Shown here in pieces: positions 7,093 to 17,023 of a stretch of 64,000 nt of DNA (the stretch's first letter is position 1; each line of letters opens with the position of its first letter). Location of the stretch: positions 868,001-932,000 of the forward strand of contig NZ_CP072524.1 of NCBI RefSeq assembly GCF_017753665.1, given 5' to 3'. The notes beneath the pieces were generated by a model. That model saw nothing but the letters and a program-made list of their open reading frames with translations, was not told the origin of the DNA and made no database searches. The translations under genes were made by a program, and so were the position numbers. Source of the stretch: Neisseria sicca. Its GTDB lineage: Bacteria > Pseudomonadota > Gammaproteobacteria > Burkholderiales > Neisseriaceae.

Positions 7093-9489
7093 GCCAAAAC
7101 CGCCTACGAATACGGCCAAGACGGTCTGCCGACCCGACGCACCAATGCCTTGGGCCATACTTTCGGCTACCATTACGACAAAGCCCGCCGCTTAGTCGGC
7201 CTCACCAATGAAAACGGTGCGCACTACCGCTTTGCCTACGACGTCCTCGACCGCCTGATTGCCGAAAGCGGTTTCGACCATAAGCTGACCGGCTACCGCT
7301 ACAATGCCGGCAACGAACTGGTCGAGCAGCGCGAATTCGGCGACGACGCCTCCCTCGCCGCCAAACTGATGGCGCAGCTGGGCGGACAGCCCGTCCCCAA
7401 AAAAGACGCCGCCCCGCTTTCAGACGACCTCGACAGCCAAACCCCGCTGCGGATGACCGAGTTCAAACGCGATATATTGGGACGCTTAATCCACACCCTT
7501 GCCCGCGACGGCAGCGACAGAGTTCAGGAAACCGTTTACCAATACGACTTGGGCGGCAACCTCGTCCGCGCCGCCAACCGCCACAGCATCACCTGCTTCG
7601 ACTACAACGAAAACGGCCAGCTCATCGCCCAGCACCAATGGAAGGTGCCGTCCAAAGAAGAGAACGCCCGAAACGGCCTGCCCGAAACCGACTGGCGCGA
7701 TGCGCAGTACGATATGCTGTACCTGCCCGTTACCGAAACCGTCCGCTACCACTACGACTTCAACGGTAACCGCACCGCCACCGTCCTGTCCGACGGCAGG
7801 CAGATCAACTACCTGTATTACGGCAGCGGCCACCTGCACCAAATCAGCCTCGACGACGAAGTCATCACCGACATCGAACGCGATCAGCTGCACCGCGAAA
7901 TCTTCCGCACACAAGGTAAGCTCGCCAGCCGTTACGAACTCGATCCATTAGGTCGTCTGAAACGGCAAATCGCCACCCTCAACGATTTGACGGAAGGCGG
8001 CAAAGGCAAAACCAAAGTAGCGGCGGGTTTTAGCCAAACCGCCGTCAAACGCAGCTACGGCTACGACCGCACCGGCAACCTGACCCACAGTACCGACCAG
8101 CGGACAGGGACGACCCGGTTCGAGTACGACAAACTGGGCAGGATTACCCAAGCGGGCAGCGAACGGTTCGCCTTCGACCCCGCACACAATATCCTCGACA
8201 TCCCGACGGAAAAGGTCAAACCATACCCTGCCCCCTCTCCCGCGGGAGAGGGTCGGGGAGAGGGCAAAACGACCGCGCCGCTTTCAGACGACCGTTCCAT
8301 CATCACCGACAACCGCCTGAAAACCTACAACGGCACGACCTATTACTACGACGACCTCGGCAACCTGATCCACCGCGAACTGGCAGACGGTGAAATGCAG
8401 AACTATTTCTACGACCTGCATGACCAACTGGTTAAAGCCGAAATCTTCAAAAAAGACGGCACGAAAGAAACTTGGGCATACACCTACGACGCCTTGGGCA
8501 GAAGGATAGGCAAAGGTCGTCTGAAAGACGAAGAAGTTTCAGAAACGTCATTCCCGCATGATTTAAGCGGGAACGACCTCGAAAACCAGACCCGCTTCGT
8601 CTGGGACGGCAGCCATCTACTGCAGGAAATCCACCCGGACGGCAGATATACCTATATCTACACCGATCCCGACAGTTACGAACCCTTGGCACAGGTCCAC
8701 AACCGGACCAACGAAGACGGAGAAAGCCGCCAACAAACCCACTACTTCCACTGCGACCAAATCGGCATCCCGAGAGAGATGACCAATAGCGAAGGTAATC
8801 TGGTTTGGTTTGGGGATTATTACGGTTGGGGTAAACTGAAGAGCGAAACGAACGTAACGGAAACGGCGCACCAACCCTTCCGATTGCAGAACCAGTATTG
8901 CGACCTTGAAACTGGGCTGCATTACAACTTCTTCAGGTATTATGAGCCTGACTGCGGAAGATTCATCAATCAGGATCCAATTGGACTAGGCGGGGGAGAT
9001 AATTTATATGGATCAACACCCAATGCACAGGGATGGATTGATCCGTATGGATTATTTTGGGGACTAGTAATTCGCATTGGTGGAATTATTATTTTAGGAA
9101 TAGGTAAACTCATTGCAAAAGGAGGAAAAGCTGTTAAGCAGTGCATTGGAAAATGCGGTGAAAAAGCCAAAAAAACACTAAAAAAAGGTAAGGGACCAAT
9201 TAAAAATATTGATGAGGTAATGGAAAATCCTAATATTTTAAAAGGGCATACTCCAGAAACATTTTTAAAAGAAATTGGAGGCACTCCAAAAGGATGGAAG
9301 CAAGACGTAATGCGTAAAACTCGTGGAGACAATAAAGGATTTACATTAAGAGAATTAAACTCACGGGGTAATGAATTTACTGATCGTTACATTCAATACC
9401 ACCCAGGGAGCCCTAGACATTATGAGGGAGCACCTTATTGGAAAGTATCTTCTGGTAAAGGTGGAACGCAAAGATTTCCTGCAGAATAA
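7093..9489 (+). CDS. 5'-truncated Rhs protein with variable tail (cassette 2)
   Basis: The frame is open from 7093 for 798 residues, beginning mid-repeat (AKTAYEYGQDGLPTRR). The region matches cassette 1 from about 3275 almost base for base, including the in-frame palindromic insert at 8230-8264. It adds a dRS3-like insert at 8545-8576. After the core (NQDPIGLGGG, DPYGLFWG) the tail carries a hydrophobic, glycine-rich helix, then GHTPETFLKEIGGTPKGW and GAPYWKVSSGKGGTQRF. This looks like a compact globular toxin whose family I cannot name. There is no real start codon (the nearest is TTG 7150). Confidence 0.85.
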   Translation, partial: AKTAYEYGQDGLPTRRTNALGHTFGYHYDKARRLVGLTNENGAHYRFAYDVLDRLIAESGFDHKLTGYRYNAGNELVEQREFGDDASLAAKLMAQLGGQPVPKKDAAPLSDDLDSQTPLRMTEFKRDILGRLIHTLARDGSDRVQETVYQYDLGGNLVRAANRHSITCFDYNENGQLIAQHQWKVPSKEENARNGLPETDWRDAQYDMLYLPVTETVRYHYDFNGNRTATVLSDGRQINYLYYGSGHLHQISLDDEVITDIERDQLHREIFRTQGKLASRYELDPLGRLKRQIATLNDLTEGGKGKTKVAAGFSQTAVKRSYGYDRTGNLTHSTDQRTGTTRFEYDKLGRITQAGSERFAFDPAHNILDIPTEKVKPYPAPSPAGEGRGEGKTTAPLSDDRSIITDNRLKTYNGTTYYYDDLGNLIHRELADGEMQNYFYDLHDQLVKAEIFKKDGTKETWAYTYDALGRRIGKGRLKDEEVSETSFPHDLSGNDLENQTRFVWDGSHLLQEIHPDGRYTYIYTDPDSYEPLAQVHNRTNEDGESRQQTHYFHCDQIGIPREMTNSEGNLVWFGDYYGWGKLKSETNVTETAHQPFRLQNQYCDLETGLHYNFFRYYEPDCGRFINQDPIGLGGGDNLYGSTPNAQGWIDPYGLFWGLVIRIGGIIILGIGKLIAKGGKAVKQCIGKCGEKAKKTLKKGKGPIKNIDEVMENPNILKGHTPETFLKEIGGTPKGWKQDVMRKTRGDNKGFTLRELNSRGNEFTDRYIQYHPGSPRHYEGAPYWKVSSGKGGTQRFPAE

Positions 9490-9504
9490 TATGAAAGGTT
9501 GATA

Positions 9505-9954
9505 ATGAATATTTATGATGAAATTATCCCCGCGAAGAGTTTAGGGGGAATCAGATTAAAAGACAATATTAAAAATTACTCTAGTATCATTAATGAATAT
9601 AATTTAAATGGAAAATTAAAATTTTTTCAAACTAATATTTATTCATGCAGATATATATTTACTGATATACCAATTGAAATTAACGTAGATATTACTTCAG
9701 GAGAAATTTATAAAATTTCTGCATTAGAAGGATATCAAGGCAAATTTAGAACTATTAAAATAGGAATGCCTATTAATGATATCTTAAATTCTAATTTAGG
9801 TTTCTATTATGATGAATGTGAAGAAGCTTTTTTTTCAAAAATTATTGAAGGAATTGCACTGGAAGTTTCTGAAGATGATCCTCCGTTCGAAGAAGCTATC
9901 AAAATGAATATAAAATATATCTCTGTTTTTGATCCAACTGCATTTGATAAATAA
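9505..9954 (+). CDS. Immunity protein, partner of cassette 2
   Basis: An ATG at 9505 is preferred over an upstream TTG because AAAGG lies 7 bases before it. The protein has 149 residues (MNIYDEIIPAKSLGGIRL...), mixed alpha/beta, acidic and cytosolic. It follows the toxin stop by 15 bases. It resembles a widespread but unnamed group of immunity-like proteins starting with Y-D-x-I-I-P-x-K-S-L-G-G; this is from memory. Confidence 0.6.
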   Translation: MNIYDEIIPAKSLGGIRLKDNIKNYSSIINEYNLNGKLKFFQTNIYSCRYIFTDIPIEINVDITSGEIYKISALEGYQGKFRTIKIGMPINDILNSNLGFYYDECEEAFFSKIIEGIALEVSEDDPPFEEAIKMNIKYISVFDPTAFDK

Positions 9955-10039
9955 ATTTGATTAGACGTTTAATATTAATTCTGATTAAACAGGAATTCAA
10001 ATAGTCGTCCTATGGTGGGTTGAGACCCAATGTTCCAGT

Positions 10040-10069
10040 AAGGTCGCCTGAAAATTTTCAGACAACCTT
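10040..10069. repeat. Degenerate DUS inverted repeat
   Basis: AAGGTCGCCTGAAAA is paired with TTTTCAGACAACCTT. Each arm has one change from the DUS consensus, so it probably no longer serves well for uptake but can still fold. Confidence 0.6.
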
Positions 10070-11875
10070 TCCCTATACATATTCCGTTCCTGCTTCGACT
10101 ACAACGAAAACGGCCAGCTTATCGCCCAGCACCAATGGAAAGTGACGTCCAAAGAAGAGAACGCCCGCAACGGCCTGCCCGAAACCGACTGGCGCGATGC
10201 GCAGTACGACATGCTGTACCTGCCCGTTACCGAAACCGTCCGCTACCACTACGATTTCAACGGCAACCGTACCGCCACCGTCCTGCCCGACGGCAGACAA
10301 ATCAACTATCTATATTACGGCAGCGGCCATCTGCACCAAATCAGCCTCGACGACGAAGTCATCACCGACATCGAACGCGATAAGCTACACCGCGAAATCT
10401 ACCGCACACAGGGTAAACTCGCCAGCCGTTACGAACTCGACCCCTTAGGTCGTCTGAAACGGCAAATCGCCACCCTCAACGACCTGACGGAAGGCGGCAA
10501 AGGCAAAACCAAAGTCGCAGCGGGCTATGGCCAAACCGCCGTCAAACGCAGCTACGGCTACGACCGCACCGGCAACCTGACCCACAGTACCGACCAACGG
10601 ACGGGAACGACCCGGTTCGAGTACGACAAACTGGGCCGGATTACCCAAGCGGGCAACGAAGTGTTCGCCTTCGACCCCGCGCATAATATCCTGTCGACCG
10701 CAACCAACGATGCCGTCCCAGACAACCGCCTGAAAACCTATAACGGCACGACCTATTACTACGACCACTTCGGCAACCTGATCCACCGCGAACTCACCGA
10801 CGGCGAAGTGCAGAACTACTTCTACGATCTGCATGACCAACTGGTTAAGGCGGAAATCTTCAAAAAAGACGGCAGCAAAGAAACCTGGTCCTACACCTAC
10901 GACGCCTTGGGCAGAAGGATAGGAAAAGGTCGTCTGAAAGACGGTCAGACAGTTTCAGAAACGTCATTCCCGCATGATTTAAGCGGGAACGACCTCGAAA
11001 ACCAAACCCGCTTCGTTTGGGACGGCAGCCATTTACTGCAAGAAATCCGCACGGACGGCAGGTATACTTATATCTACGCCGATCAAGATTCCTACGAGCC
11101 TTTGGCGCAGGTACATAACCGGACCAACGAAGACGGCGAAAGCTGCCAACAAACCTACTACTTCCATTGCGATCAAATCGGCATCCCGCGAGAGATGACT
11201 GATAAGGATGGTAAGCTCTTGTGGTTCGGCAACTACACCGGCTGGGGTCGTCTGAAAGAGGAAACCAAGGTAACGGATAGCGCTTACCAGCCTTTCCGCC
11301 TGCAAAACCAGTATTACGACCGTGAGACAGGGTTGCACTATAACTTCTTCAGGTATTATGAGCCTAATGCGGGGCGGTTTGTAAATCAGGATCCGATTGG
11401 GTTGATAGGTGGGGATAATCTGTATTTATTTGCACCTAATACAATGAAATGGAATGATCCATTGGGACTAATGAACAAATGTGGTAATTGTTCAAAAACT
11501 GGAGTGGACATAAACCTTGTTCAAGATAAAGCAAAAACTTACGTTGATAACATCCCAAGAGAAAATTTCCCCAAAGGTGATTTTTTAGTGGGAGCACATG
11601 GTAATAGTAGTATTGTAGCGACCAATGGACCCAACCAAAAATTGTTTACTCCAAAACAGTTAGCAGAGTTAATTAAACAACATCCCAAATATTCTGAAGG
11701 AAAACCAGTAACATTAGTTGCTTGTCAAACAGGGAAAGGAGCCAATTCATTTGCTCAAAAATTGGCTAATGAATTAAAAGCACCTGTACGTGGCGCAACA
11801 GAAAATGTTAATGCAGTTACAGGAAAAGCAATAAATGGAGGTAAATATGTTACATTTAAGCCATACAATCCTTAA
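10052..11875 (+). CDS. 5'-truncated Rhs protein with His/Cys-type tail (cassette 3)
   Basis: The frame is open from 10052 and Rhs homology starts at CFDYNENGQLIAQHQ (10089). About 470 residues of repeats and core are followed by a 140-residue tail. The tail has FLVGAHGNSSIVATNG, then TPKQLAELIKQHPKYSEGKPV and TLVACQTGKGANSFAQKLAN. The spaced AHG and ACQTG motifs resemble the His/Cys dyad of caspase-like (clan CD) peptidases, so a proteolytic or self-processing toxin is inferred. A second, decayed copy lies at 20135-20493, also followed by a Sel1-repeat protein. Confidence 0.8.
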   Translation, partial: KFSDNLSLYIFRSCFDYNENGQLIAQHQWKVTSKEENARNGLPETDWRDAQYDMLYLPVTETVRYHYDFNGNRTATVLPDGRQINYLYYGSGHLHQISLDDEVITDIERDKLHREIYRTQGKLASRYELDPLGRLKRQIATLNDLTEGGKGKTKVAAGYGQTAVKRSYGYDRTGNLTHSTDQRTGTTRFEYDKLGRITQAGNEVFAFDPAHNILSTATNDAVPDNRLKTYNGTTYYYDHFGNLIHRELTDGEVQNYFYDLHDQLVKAEIFKKDGSKETWSYTYDALGRRIGKGRLKDGQTVSETSFPHDLSGNDLENQTRFVWDGSHLLQEIRTDGRYTYIYADQDSYEPLAQVHNRTNEDGESCQQTYYFHCDQIGIPREMTDKDGKLLWFGNYTGWGRLKEETKVTDSAYQPFRLQNQYYDRETGLHYNFFRYYEPNAGRFVNQDPIGLIGGDNLYLFAPNTMKWNDPLGLMNKCGNCSKTGVDINLVQDKAKTYVDNIPRENFPKGDFLVGAHGNSSIVATNGPNQKLFTPKQLAELIKQHPKYSEGKPVTLVACQTGKGANSFAQKLANELKAPVRGATENVNAVTGKAINGGKYVTFKPYNP

Positions 11876-12317
11876 AATTATTTTTTTAAGTATTTTTCTA
11901 ACATCTTACAATAACTCATACAGTAAGGATAGAGACATGAAATCTAATGCTAACATTTCGATAAATGACAGTATGTATATTTCTAAAACTGAGCTGGAAA
12001 AATTAAAGATTGATGCTTCCTCTGGCAATAGTCAAGCAGCGTCAAAATTAGCTAATTATTTTGCTTTTTATGAATTTAACAATGATAAATTTATATTTTG
12101 GTTAATTCGATCAGCCGAATTAGGTAATACTCAAGCACAATATGATTTGGCCTATATATTCTTTGATCATTACCAAGACAGTAAAGACAAAAACAAATTA
12201 GACGAAGCGGAAAAATGGGCTCTACTTGCTCAAAAAAATGGAATGTCTATTACTAACCTACTCACTGATATACATAATGAAAAGCAGAATTTCAAAAATA
12301 AACATGAAAACAGATAG
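11847..12317 (+). CDS. Sel1-repeat immunity protein with signal peptide
   Basis: GGAGG at 11837-11841 precedes an ATG at 11847, so the gene overlaps the toxin end by 29 bases and is translationally coupled. The 156-residue product begins with a signal peptide (LHLSHTILKIIFLSIFLTS) and has two Sel1-like repeats (GNSQAASKLANYFAFYEF, GNTQAQYDLAYIFFD). Export suggests the partner toxin acts in the periplasm, or arrives through it. Confidence 0.7.
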   Translation: MLHLSHTILKIIFLSIFLTSYNNSYSKDRDMKSNANISINDSMYISKTELEKLKIDASSGNSQAASKLANYFAFYEFNNDKFIFWLIRSAELGNTQAQYDLAYIFFDHYQDSKDKNKLDEAEKWALLAQKNGMSITNLLTDIHNEKQNFKNKHENR

Positions 12318-12420
12318 TTAAAACAAAAACTAACCAAACTAGTGTATAAATCCCTGAGTAAACGTGGGATGAATCAAGATCCAATAACCTAGCAAGGTTG
12401 TCTGAAATTTTTCAAACAGA

Positions 12421-12451
12421 CTTGGTTTCGGATTTCAAGTACAACACTAGT
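12421..12451. mobile_element. Remnant end of an IS1655-like (IS30) element
   Basis: The sequence CTTGGTTTCGGATTTCAAGT followed by ACAACACTAGT matches the left end of the complete element at 52932-52962 with two differences. No transposase is nearby. It is probably a scar of an old insertion or of recombination within the cassette spacer. Confidence 0.6.
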
Positions 12452-12517
12452 AAACCGTAGCCCGTATGAAACTTCCAATATAGAATCTGGGCATCTGGAA
12501 GAGGTGAAAATAGGAAA

Positions 12518-12757
12518 ATGTTAAAAATTAATGAATTGAATTCATATCTTAAGAGTAAAGGTGTACCAGAAGATAGTTACTCAATCAATGAAGTAAATGA
12601 TGAATCATTATGTATTGTTGAAGAAAATAAAAAATGGCATATATTCTATTCTGAAAGAGGATTGAGAACCGAAGAATATTGTTGCCAAGATGAACATTTG
12701 GCAATTCTATATTTTATAAATCGGTTATCAAAAATGTTAAAATTTTCTTTCGAATGA
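12518..12757 (+). CDS. Orphan small immunity-type protein
   Basis: This 79-residue acidic protein (MLKINELNSYLKSKGVP..., KKWHIFYSERGLRTEEYCC) sits behind a weak AGG ribosome site. It is isolated in a decayed spacer with no toxin upstream. Small size, AT-rich composition and the WxxFYSERG motif recall small immunity proteins found beside Rhs/CDI toxins. No firm family call is possible. Confidence 0.5.
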   Translation: MLKINELNSYLKSKGVPEDSYSINEVNDESLCIVEENKKWHIFYSERGLRTEEYCCQDEHLAILYFINRLSKMLKFSFE

Positions 12758-12767
12758 AAAAAACAAA

Positions 12768-12960
12768 CTGTAGCCTGTATGAAACTTTTAATTATGGTAT
12801 GGGGTATGTGCGTAACATACATGCAGCTTCTACTTTTTAAGCGACATCTAAATCTTCTTTGAAGGCGTCTGAGCTATCGATTCTTTAACAATTTCATTAC
12901 TGATTGATGTAGAGTTCGTCTGAAAACTTACTTTCAGGCGACCTCTACCAAATTTCTCTC
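12768..12960. repeat. Decayed inter-cassette spacer with degenerate DUS
   Basis: This is an eroded version of the 6031-6170 spacer: ACTGTAGCCTGTATGAAAC, then GCAGCTTCTACTTTTTAAGCGACATC, then GTCGTCTGAAA variants at 12917-12925. Stems are no longer perfect. No gene is seen here. Confidence 0.4.
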
Positions 12961-13013
12961 TTGTTGGTTACACCACAAGCTACGGCTACAACGCCCCCTC
13001 ACCACTAAACTGA

Positions 13014-14894
13014 TGGCGCAACTGCATTGCCCCAAAAGACGTCACCCCGCTTTCAGACAGCCTCGACAGCCAAACCCCGCTGCGGATTACCGAGTTCAAA
13101 CATGATGTATTGGGGCGCTTAATCCATACCCTTGCCCGCGAGAACGACAAAGTTTACGAACTCGATCCATTAGGTCGTCTGAAAAAACAAATCGCCACCC
13201 TCAACGACCTGACGGAAGGCGGCAAAGGCAAAACCAAAGTCGCAGCGGGCTATGGCCAAACTGCGGTCAAACGCAGCTACGGCTACGACCGTACCGGTAA
13301 CCTGACCCACACGACCGATCAAAGAAGCGGAGCTACGCATTTCGAATACAACAAACTCGGGCGGATTGCCAAAACGGACAGCGAACTGTTCGCCTTCGAT
13401 CCCGCGCACAACCTCCTCAGCACCCAAACAAATAACACATCTGATTCCGCAGCAACACCACTTTCAGACGACCTTAAAGCCGTAAGTGACAACCGTATTC
13501 GGGAATACAACGGTACCAAATTCTTCTACGACGGCTTCGGCAACACCATCCACAAAGAGCATCTGGACGGTACCACACAAAACCTGTATTACGACCTGTT
13601 CCACCAACTTGTGAAAACGGAAACATTCAGACACAATCCGAACACGGGGGAATGGGAAAAAGAAACATGGGTGTATGATTACGATGCCATGGGACGCAGG
13701 ATAAGGAAAGGCTGTCTGAAAGCAGACGGCAGCCTCGGAGACGCAACCGAATTCATCTGGAGCGGCAGCCGCCTCTTGCAGGAAGTGTATGACAACGGTC
13801 GTTACACCTACATCTACACCGATACGGACAGCTACGAACCTTTGGCTCAGATACACAACTACACCAATGAAGAAGGTGAAAACCACCAAGATATAAATTA
13901 CTTCCACTGCGACCAAATCGGTATTCCGCGCGAAATGACCGATGAGGATGGCAAATTGTTATGGTTTGGTAAATATGATGTTTGGGGCAAACTGGTTAAA
14001 GAGACCAACATAACAGGCAGTGCGCACCAGCCGTTCCGCCTGCAGAACCAGTATTTCGACCGTGAGACGGGGCTGCATTACAACTTCTTCCGTTATTATG
14101 ACCCCACTATCGGACGGTTTGTGAATCAGGATCCGATTGGGTTAGCCGGCGGGGAGAATTTGTACGGGTTTGCACCGAATGCGGCAGTATGGTCAGACCC
14201 GTTGGGGCTGGAGCCTATGGATATAGGCAAATACATTCCCGATGAGTATCGTCCGAAGCAGGGTTGGAAACCACCGTTTGAGATACCGAGTTATGAAGAT
14301 GTGGATGCGTTGTCACAAAAATACCTGAGAAAGTCACTGAACGAAATACTGGAAGATGCTATGGTAAGTATGGCCTCTGGTGGCATGCGGGCGCCAAAGG
14401 TCAAAATGACGAAAATGACGCCCAAACCGCAAACAAAAATGCCGCAAAAACCAAACTGCGGAGTGGGCAAATGTACCGTTAAACGCGACGCGCAAGGGAA
14501 ATACAGGGACAGCAAGGGCAGGTATGCCAATGACCCAAACAAACTGGACACCAAGCTGACACGACCGTCTTTGCGTTCGCAGACCGAGAAAGATGTTCAC
14601 GGACGTTATACGAAATTACCTGATGGTTCGTATATGAATAAAGATACATTTGAAGTCGTCAAACCGCCTATACATATCGGCCACAAATACGGTTGGGAGA
14701 ACAGGCGGATACTGAAGGCGGCGGACGAATTGGGTATGTCGCAGCAACAGGTTAATGACTATGTCAACGCCAGGCCGCAGAATCTTAAGCTGGAAAATGC
14801 AAAAGATAATCTAAGCCATAAGTTTGAGAAACCTGGAATTGATGAACTGCAAGATATCAAACGTGATATGAGGAAATTTTTAAATGGAAAATAA
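13014..14894 (+). CDS. Internally deleted Rhs with GH-E nuclease toxin (cassette 4)
   Basis: The frame is open from 13014. The repeat LGRLIHTLARENDKV jumps directly to YELDPLGRLKK, an in-frame loss of about 140 codons relative to cassette 1. The core ends NQDPIGLAGGENLYGFAPN and WSDPLGL. The 230-residue tail is less AT-rich than other tails. It has a proline/lysine linker and a C-terminal domain HIGHKYGWENRRI...LGMSQQQVNDYVN...KDNLSHKFEKPG. The conserved G-H and E identify the GH-E branch of the HNH/EndoVII nucleases, so the inferred activity is DNA or RNA cleavage in the target cytosol. Confidence 0.85.
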   Translation, partial: WRNCIAPKDVTPLSDSLDSQTPLRITEFKHDVLGRLIHTLARENDKVYELDPLGRLKKQIATLNDLTEGGKGKTKVAAGYGQTAVKRSYGYDRTGNLTHTTDQRSGATHFEYNKLGRIAKTDSELFAFDPAHNLLSTQTNNTSDSAATPLSDDLKAVSDNRIREYNGTKFFYDGFGNTIHKEHLDGTTQNLYYDLFHQLVKTETFRHNPNTGEWEKETWVYDYDAMGRRIRKGCLKADGSLGDATEFIWSGSRLLQEVYDNGRYTYIYTDTDSYEPLAQIHNYTNEEGENHQDINYFHCDQIGIPREMTDEDGKLLWFGKYDVWGKLVKETNITGSAHQPFRLQNQYFDRETGLHYNFFRYYDPTIGRFVNQDPIGLAGGENLYGFAPNAAVWSDPLGLEPMDIGKYIPDEYRPKQGWKPPFEIPSYEDVDALSQKYLRKSLNEILEDAMVSMASGGMRAPKVKMTKMTPKPQTKMPQKPNCGVGKCTVKRDAQGKYRDSKGRYANDPNKLDTKLTRPSLRSQTEKDVHGRYTKLPDGSYMNKDTFEVVKPPIHIGHKYGWENRRILKAADELGMSQQQVNDYVNARPQNLKLENAKDNLSHKFEKPGIDELQDIKRDMRKFLNGK

Positions 14895-15414
14895 ATTACC
14901 CCCTGAGACTCTTGGCGAAAAAATTGTTGGTGCAAACTGGGAAGGCGATATAGCTTTTCTGCAAAAGATGGCGGATACAGGCCAATTTAATCCGTTACAT
15001 ATCACCGAATCAGAACAATGGAATTATTTACACCGTGCCAATTTAATCAACCCATCCCCAGTAGAAACTGTCAAGTTTTATCTGGACAAAGGCGTAGAGG
15101 TAAACGCACAGGATGTTTACGGCATGACGCCGCTGCACTACGCAATGCGTGCGAAAAATGGCGATGCGGCAATGGCATTGCTGGAAGCGGGGGCCGACCC
15201 GAATATTCCGAATATAGACAACACCATTCCTTTGGCAATGATAGGCGGAATGCCGGAGAGGTTGGACGTATTGGAGAAAATGCTTCAATGCGGTGCGAAT
15301 GTGCATTACAAGAGCGGCAACAGCGGGCTGGAAATTTTAGAATTAATCAAAACGTATTTTTCGGAAGAAGAAGCGTTTAAAACCATTATTGCAATAATGG
15401 AAAAGTATGCCTGA
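14884..15414 (+). CDS. Ankyrin-repeat immunity protein for GH-E nuclease
   Basis: This gene overlaps the nuclease by 11 bases, so translation is coupled. The 176-residue product has a leading helix and about three ankyrin repeats (YGMTPLHYAMRAKNGDAAMA, GADPNIPNIDNTIPLAMIGG, GANVHYKSGNSGLEILELIK). There is no signal peptide. Its composition is closer to the chromosome than that of other immunity genes, as is that of its toxin, which suggests a more recent neisserial origin of this pair. Confidence 0.8.
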   Translation: MENKLPPETLGEKIVGANWEGDIAFLQKMADTGQFNPLHITESEQWNYLHRANLINPSPVETVKFYLDKGVEVNAQDVYGMTPLHYAMRAKNGDAAMALLEAGADPNIPNIDNTIPLAMIGGMPERLDVLEKMLQCGANVHYKSGNSGLEILELIKTYFSEEEAFKTIIAIMEKYA

Positions 15415-15429
15415 TTGGCAGCCTGCGCA

Positions 15430-15461
15430 GGTACGGTTAGCCGCCCAAATCGGCATAACCG
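15430..15461. terminator. Inverted repeat downstream of cassette 4
   Basis: GTACGGTTAGCCG and CGGCATAACCGTAC flank a 5-base loop, making a stem of about 13 pairs with one bulge. It lies 16 bases after the ankyrin gene and only loosely precedes T-rich sequence, so termination is plausible rather than shown. Confidence 0.45.
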
Positions 15462-15564
15462 TACGCACGCCTTTTCCTTCCTTTTGGTCGTCTCCTCGCT
15501 TTTTCAGACGACCTTTCCCTAGCCGTCACGCTCGATCAACTGCCCGCCTTTGGCTACGATGCAG

Positions 15565-15632
15565 TAGCCGTAGGTTAGGTCAAGACACAACGAAACCGCA
15601 AGGTCGTCTGAAATCAATTTTCAGACGACCTT
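15565..15632. repeat. Spacer repeat plus DUS inverted repeat
   Basis: GTAGCCGTAGGTTAGGTCAAG is followed by a DUS pair at 15600-15632 (AAGGTCGTCTGAAA and TTTTCAGACGACCTT). The layout matches the spacers at 6031-6167 and 25396-25462. Confidence 0.6.
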
Positions 15633-15654
15633 GCCCTATTTGTAAACCTTTCCC

Positions 15655-16996
15655 TACCTCAACCACAACGAAAACATCCAAATCAGCCTCGACGACGAAG
15701 TCATCACCGACATCGAACGCGATAAGCTGCACCGCGAAATCTTCCGCACACAAGGTAAACTTGCCAGCCGTTACGAACTTGACCCCTTAGGTCGTCTGAA
15801 AAGGCAAATCGCCACCCTCAACGACCTGACGGAAGGCGGCAAAGGCAAAACTAAAGTAGTGGCGGGTTATAGCCAAACCGCCGTCAAACGCAGCTACGGC
15901 TACGACCGTACCGGCAACCTGACCCACAGCACCGACCAACGGACGGGAACGACCCAGTTCGAGTATGACAAACTGGGCAGGATTACTAAAGCCGGCAGCG
16001 AACTGTTCGCCTTCGACCCCGCGCACAATATCCTTTCAGACGACCTCAATGCCATCCCCGACAACCGCCTGAAAACCTACAACGGCACGACCTATTACTA
16101 CGACGACCTCGGCAACCTGATCCACCGCGAACTGGCCGACGGCGAAGTGCAGAACTATTTCTACGATCTGCACGACCAACTGGTTAAAGCTGAAATCTTC
16201 AAAAAAGACGGCAGCAAAGAAACTTGGGTGTACACCTACGACGCCTTGGGCAGAAGGATAGGAAAAGGTCGTCTGAAAAACGAAGAAGTTTCAGACGGCC
16301 TCGAAGAGGAAACCGGATTCGTTTGGGACGGCAGCCATCTGCTGCAAGAAATCAACTCGGGCGGCAGGTATACCTATATCTACGCCGACCAAGATTCCTA
16401 CGAGCCGCTGGCACAAGTCCGCGATTGGACAACCGAAGACGGCGAAAGCCGACAACAGACCCACTACTTCCACTGCGACCAAATCGGTATCCCAAGGGAG
16501 ATGACCGATAAGGACGGCAATTTACTGTGGTTCGGTAACTACACCAGCTGAGGTCGTCTGAAAGAAGAAACTCGAGTAACGGATAGCGCATGCCAGCCCT
16601 TCCGATTGGGTTGATGGGTGGGGAGAATCTGTATCAGTTTGCACTGAACGTACAAAGATCGAACGACCCTAAAAACTTGGCAGTTTTTGCAATACCTCTT
16701 ATTGCTCCTGAATTGATTGTGTTAAGTAAAGCTGCACTTGTAACTTTAGGTATAGGTATTATTTATGAAAAAGGGAAAAAAGTGCTTGATACAGTAATGA
16801 TGGCAGCAAATGGAAATCAAGTTGATACTGGAGTTGCTAATCAAGTTTATGAAAAAATAAATGAGTATTTTCAAAGCACAGGAAAAAACCAGATAAATGT
16901 GAGGTATTACAAGGATTAATTGATTGTGGACAATTATCTGCCAAACAAGCTAAATCTACTCAAAAAGCTTGGGGATGTCGCCATTCTCGGCATTCG
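15655..16996 (+). pseudogene. Broken Rhs cassette 5 with frameshifted toxin
   Basis: Rhs homology starts abruptly at ENIQISLDDEV and runs to a TGA at 16549-16551, where other copies read TGWGRLKEE. A 97-bp deletion at 16603-16609 joins PFR to [13 protein letters not shown] through the shared CCGATTG. The AT-rich tail (hydrophobic helix, then NEYFQSTGKNQINVRYYKD) stops at 16919. After an apparent 8-base insertion (TAATTGAT) it would continue CGQLSAKQAKSTQKAWGCRH to the next gene. At least three independent lesions mark it as silent. Confidence 0.75.
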
Positions 16997-17023
16997 AAAG
17001 ATAGGAGTAACAGGAAAAATAAT

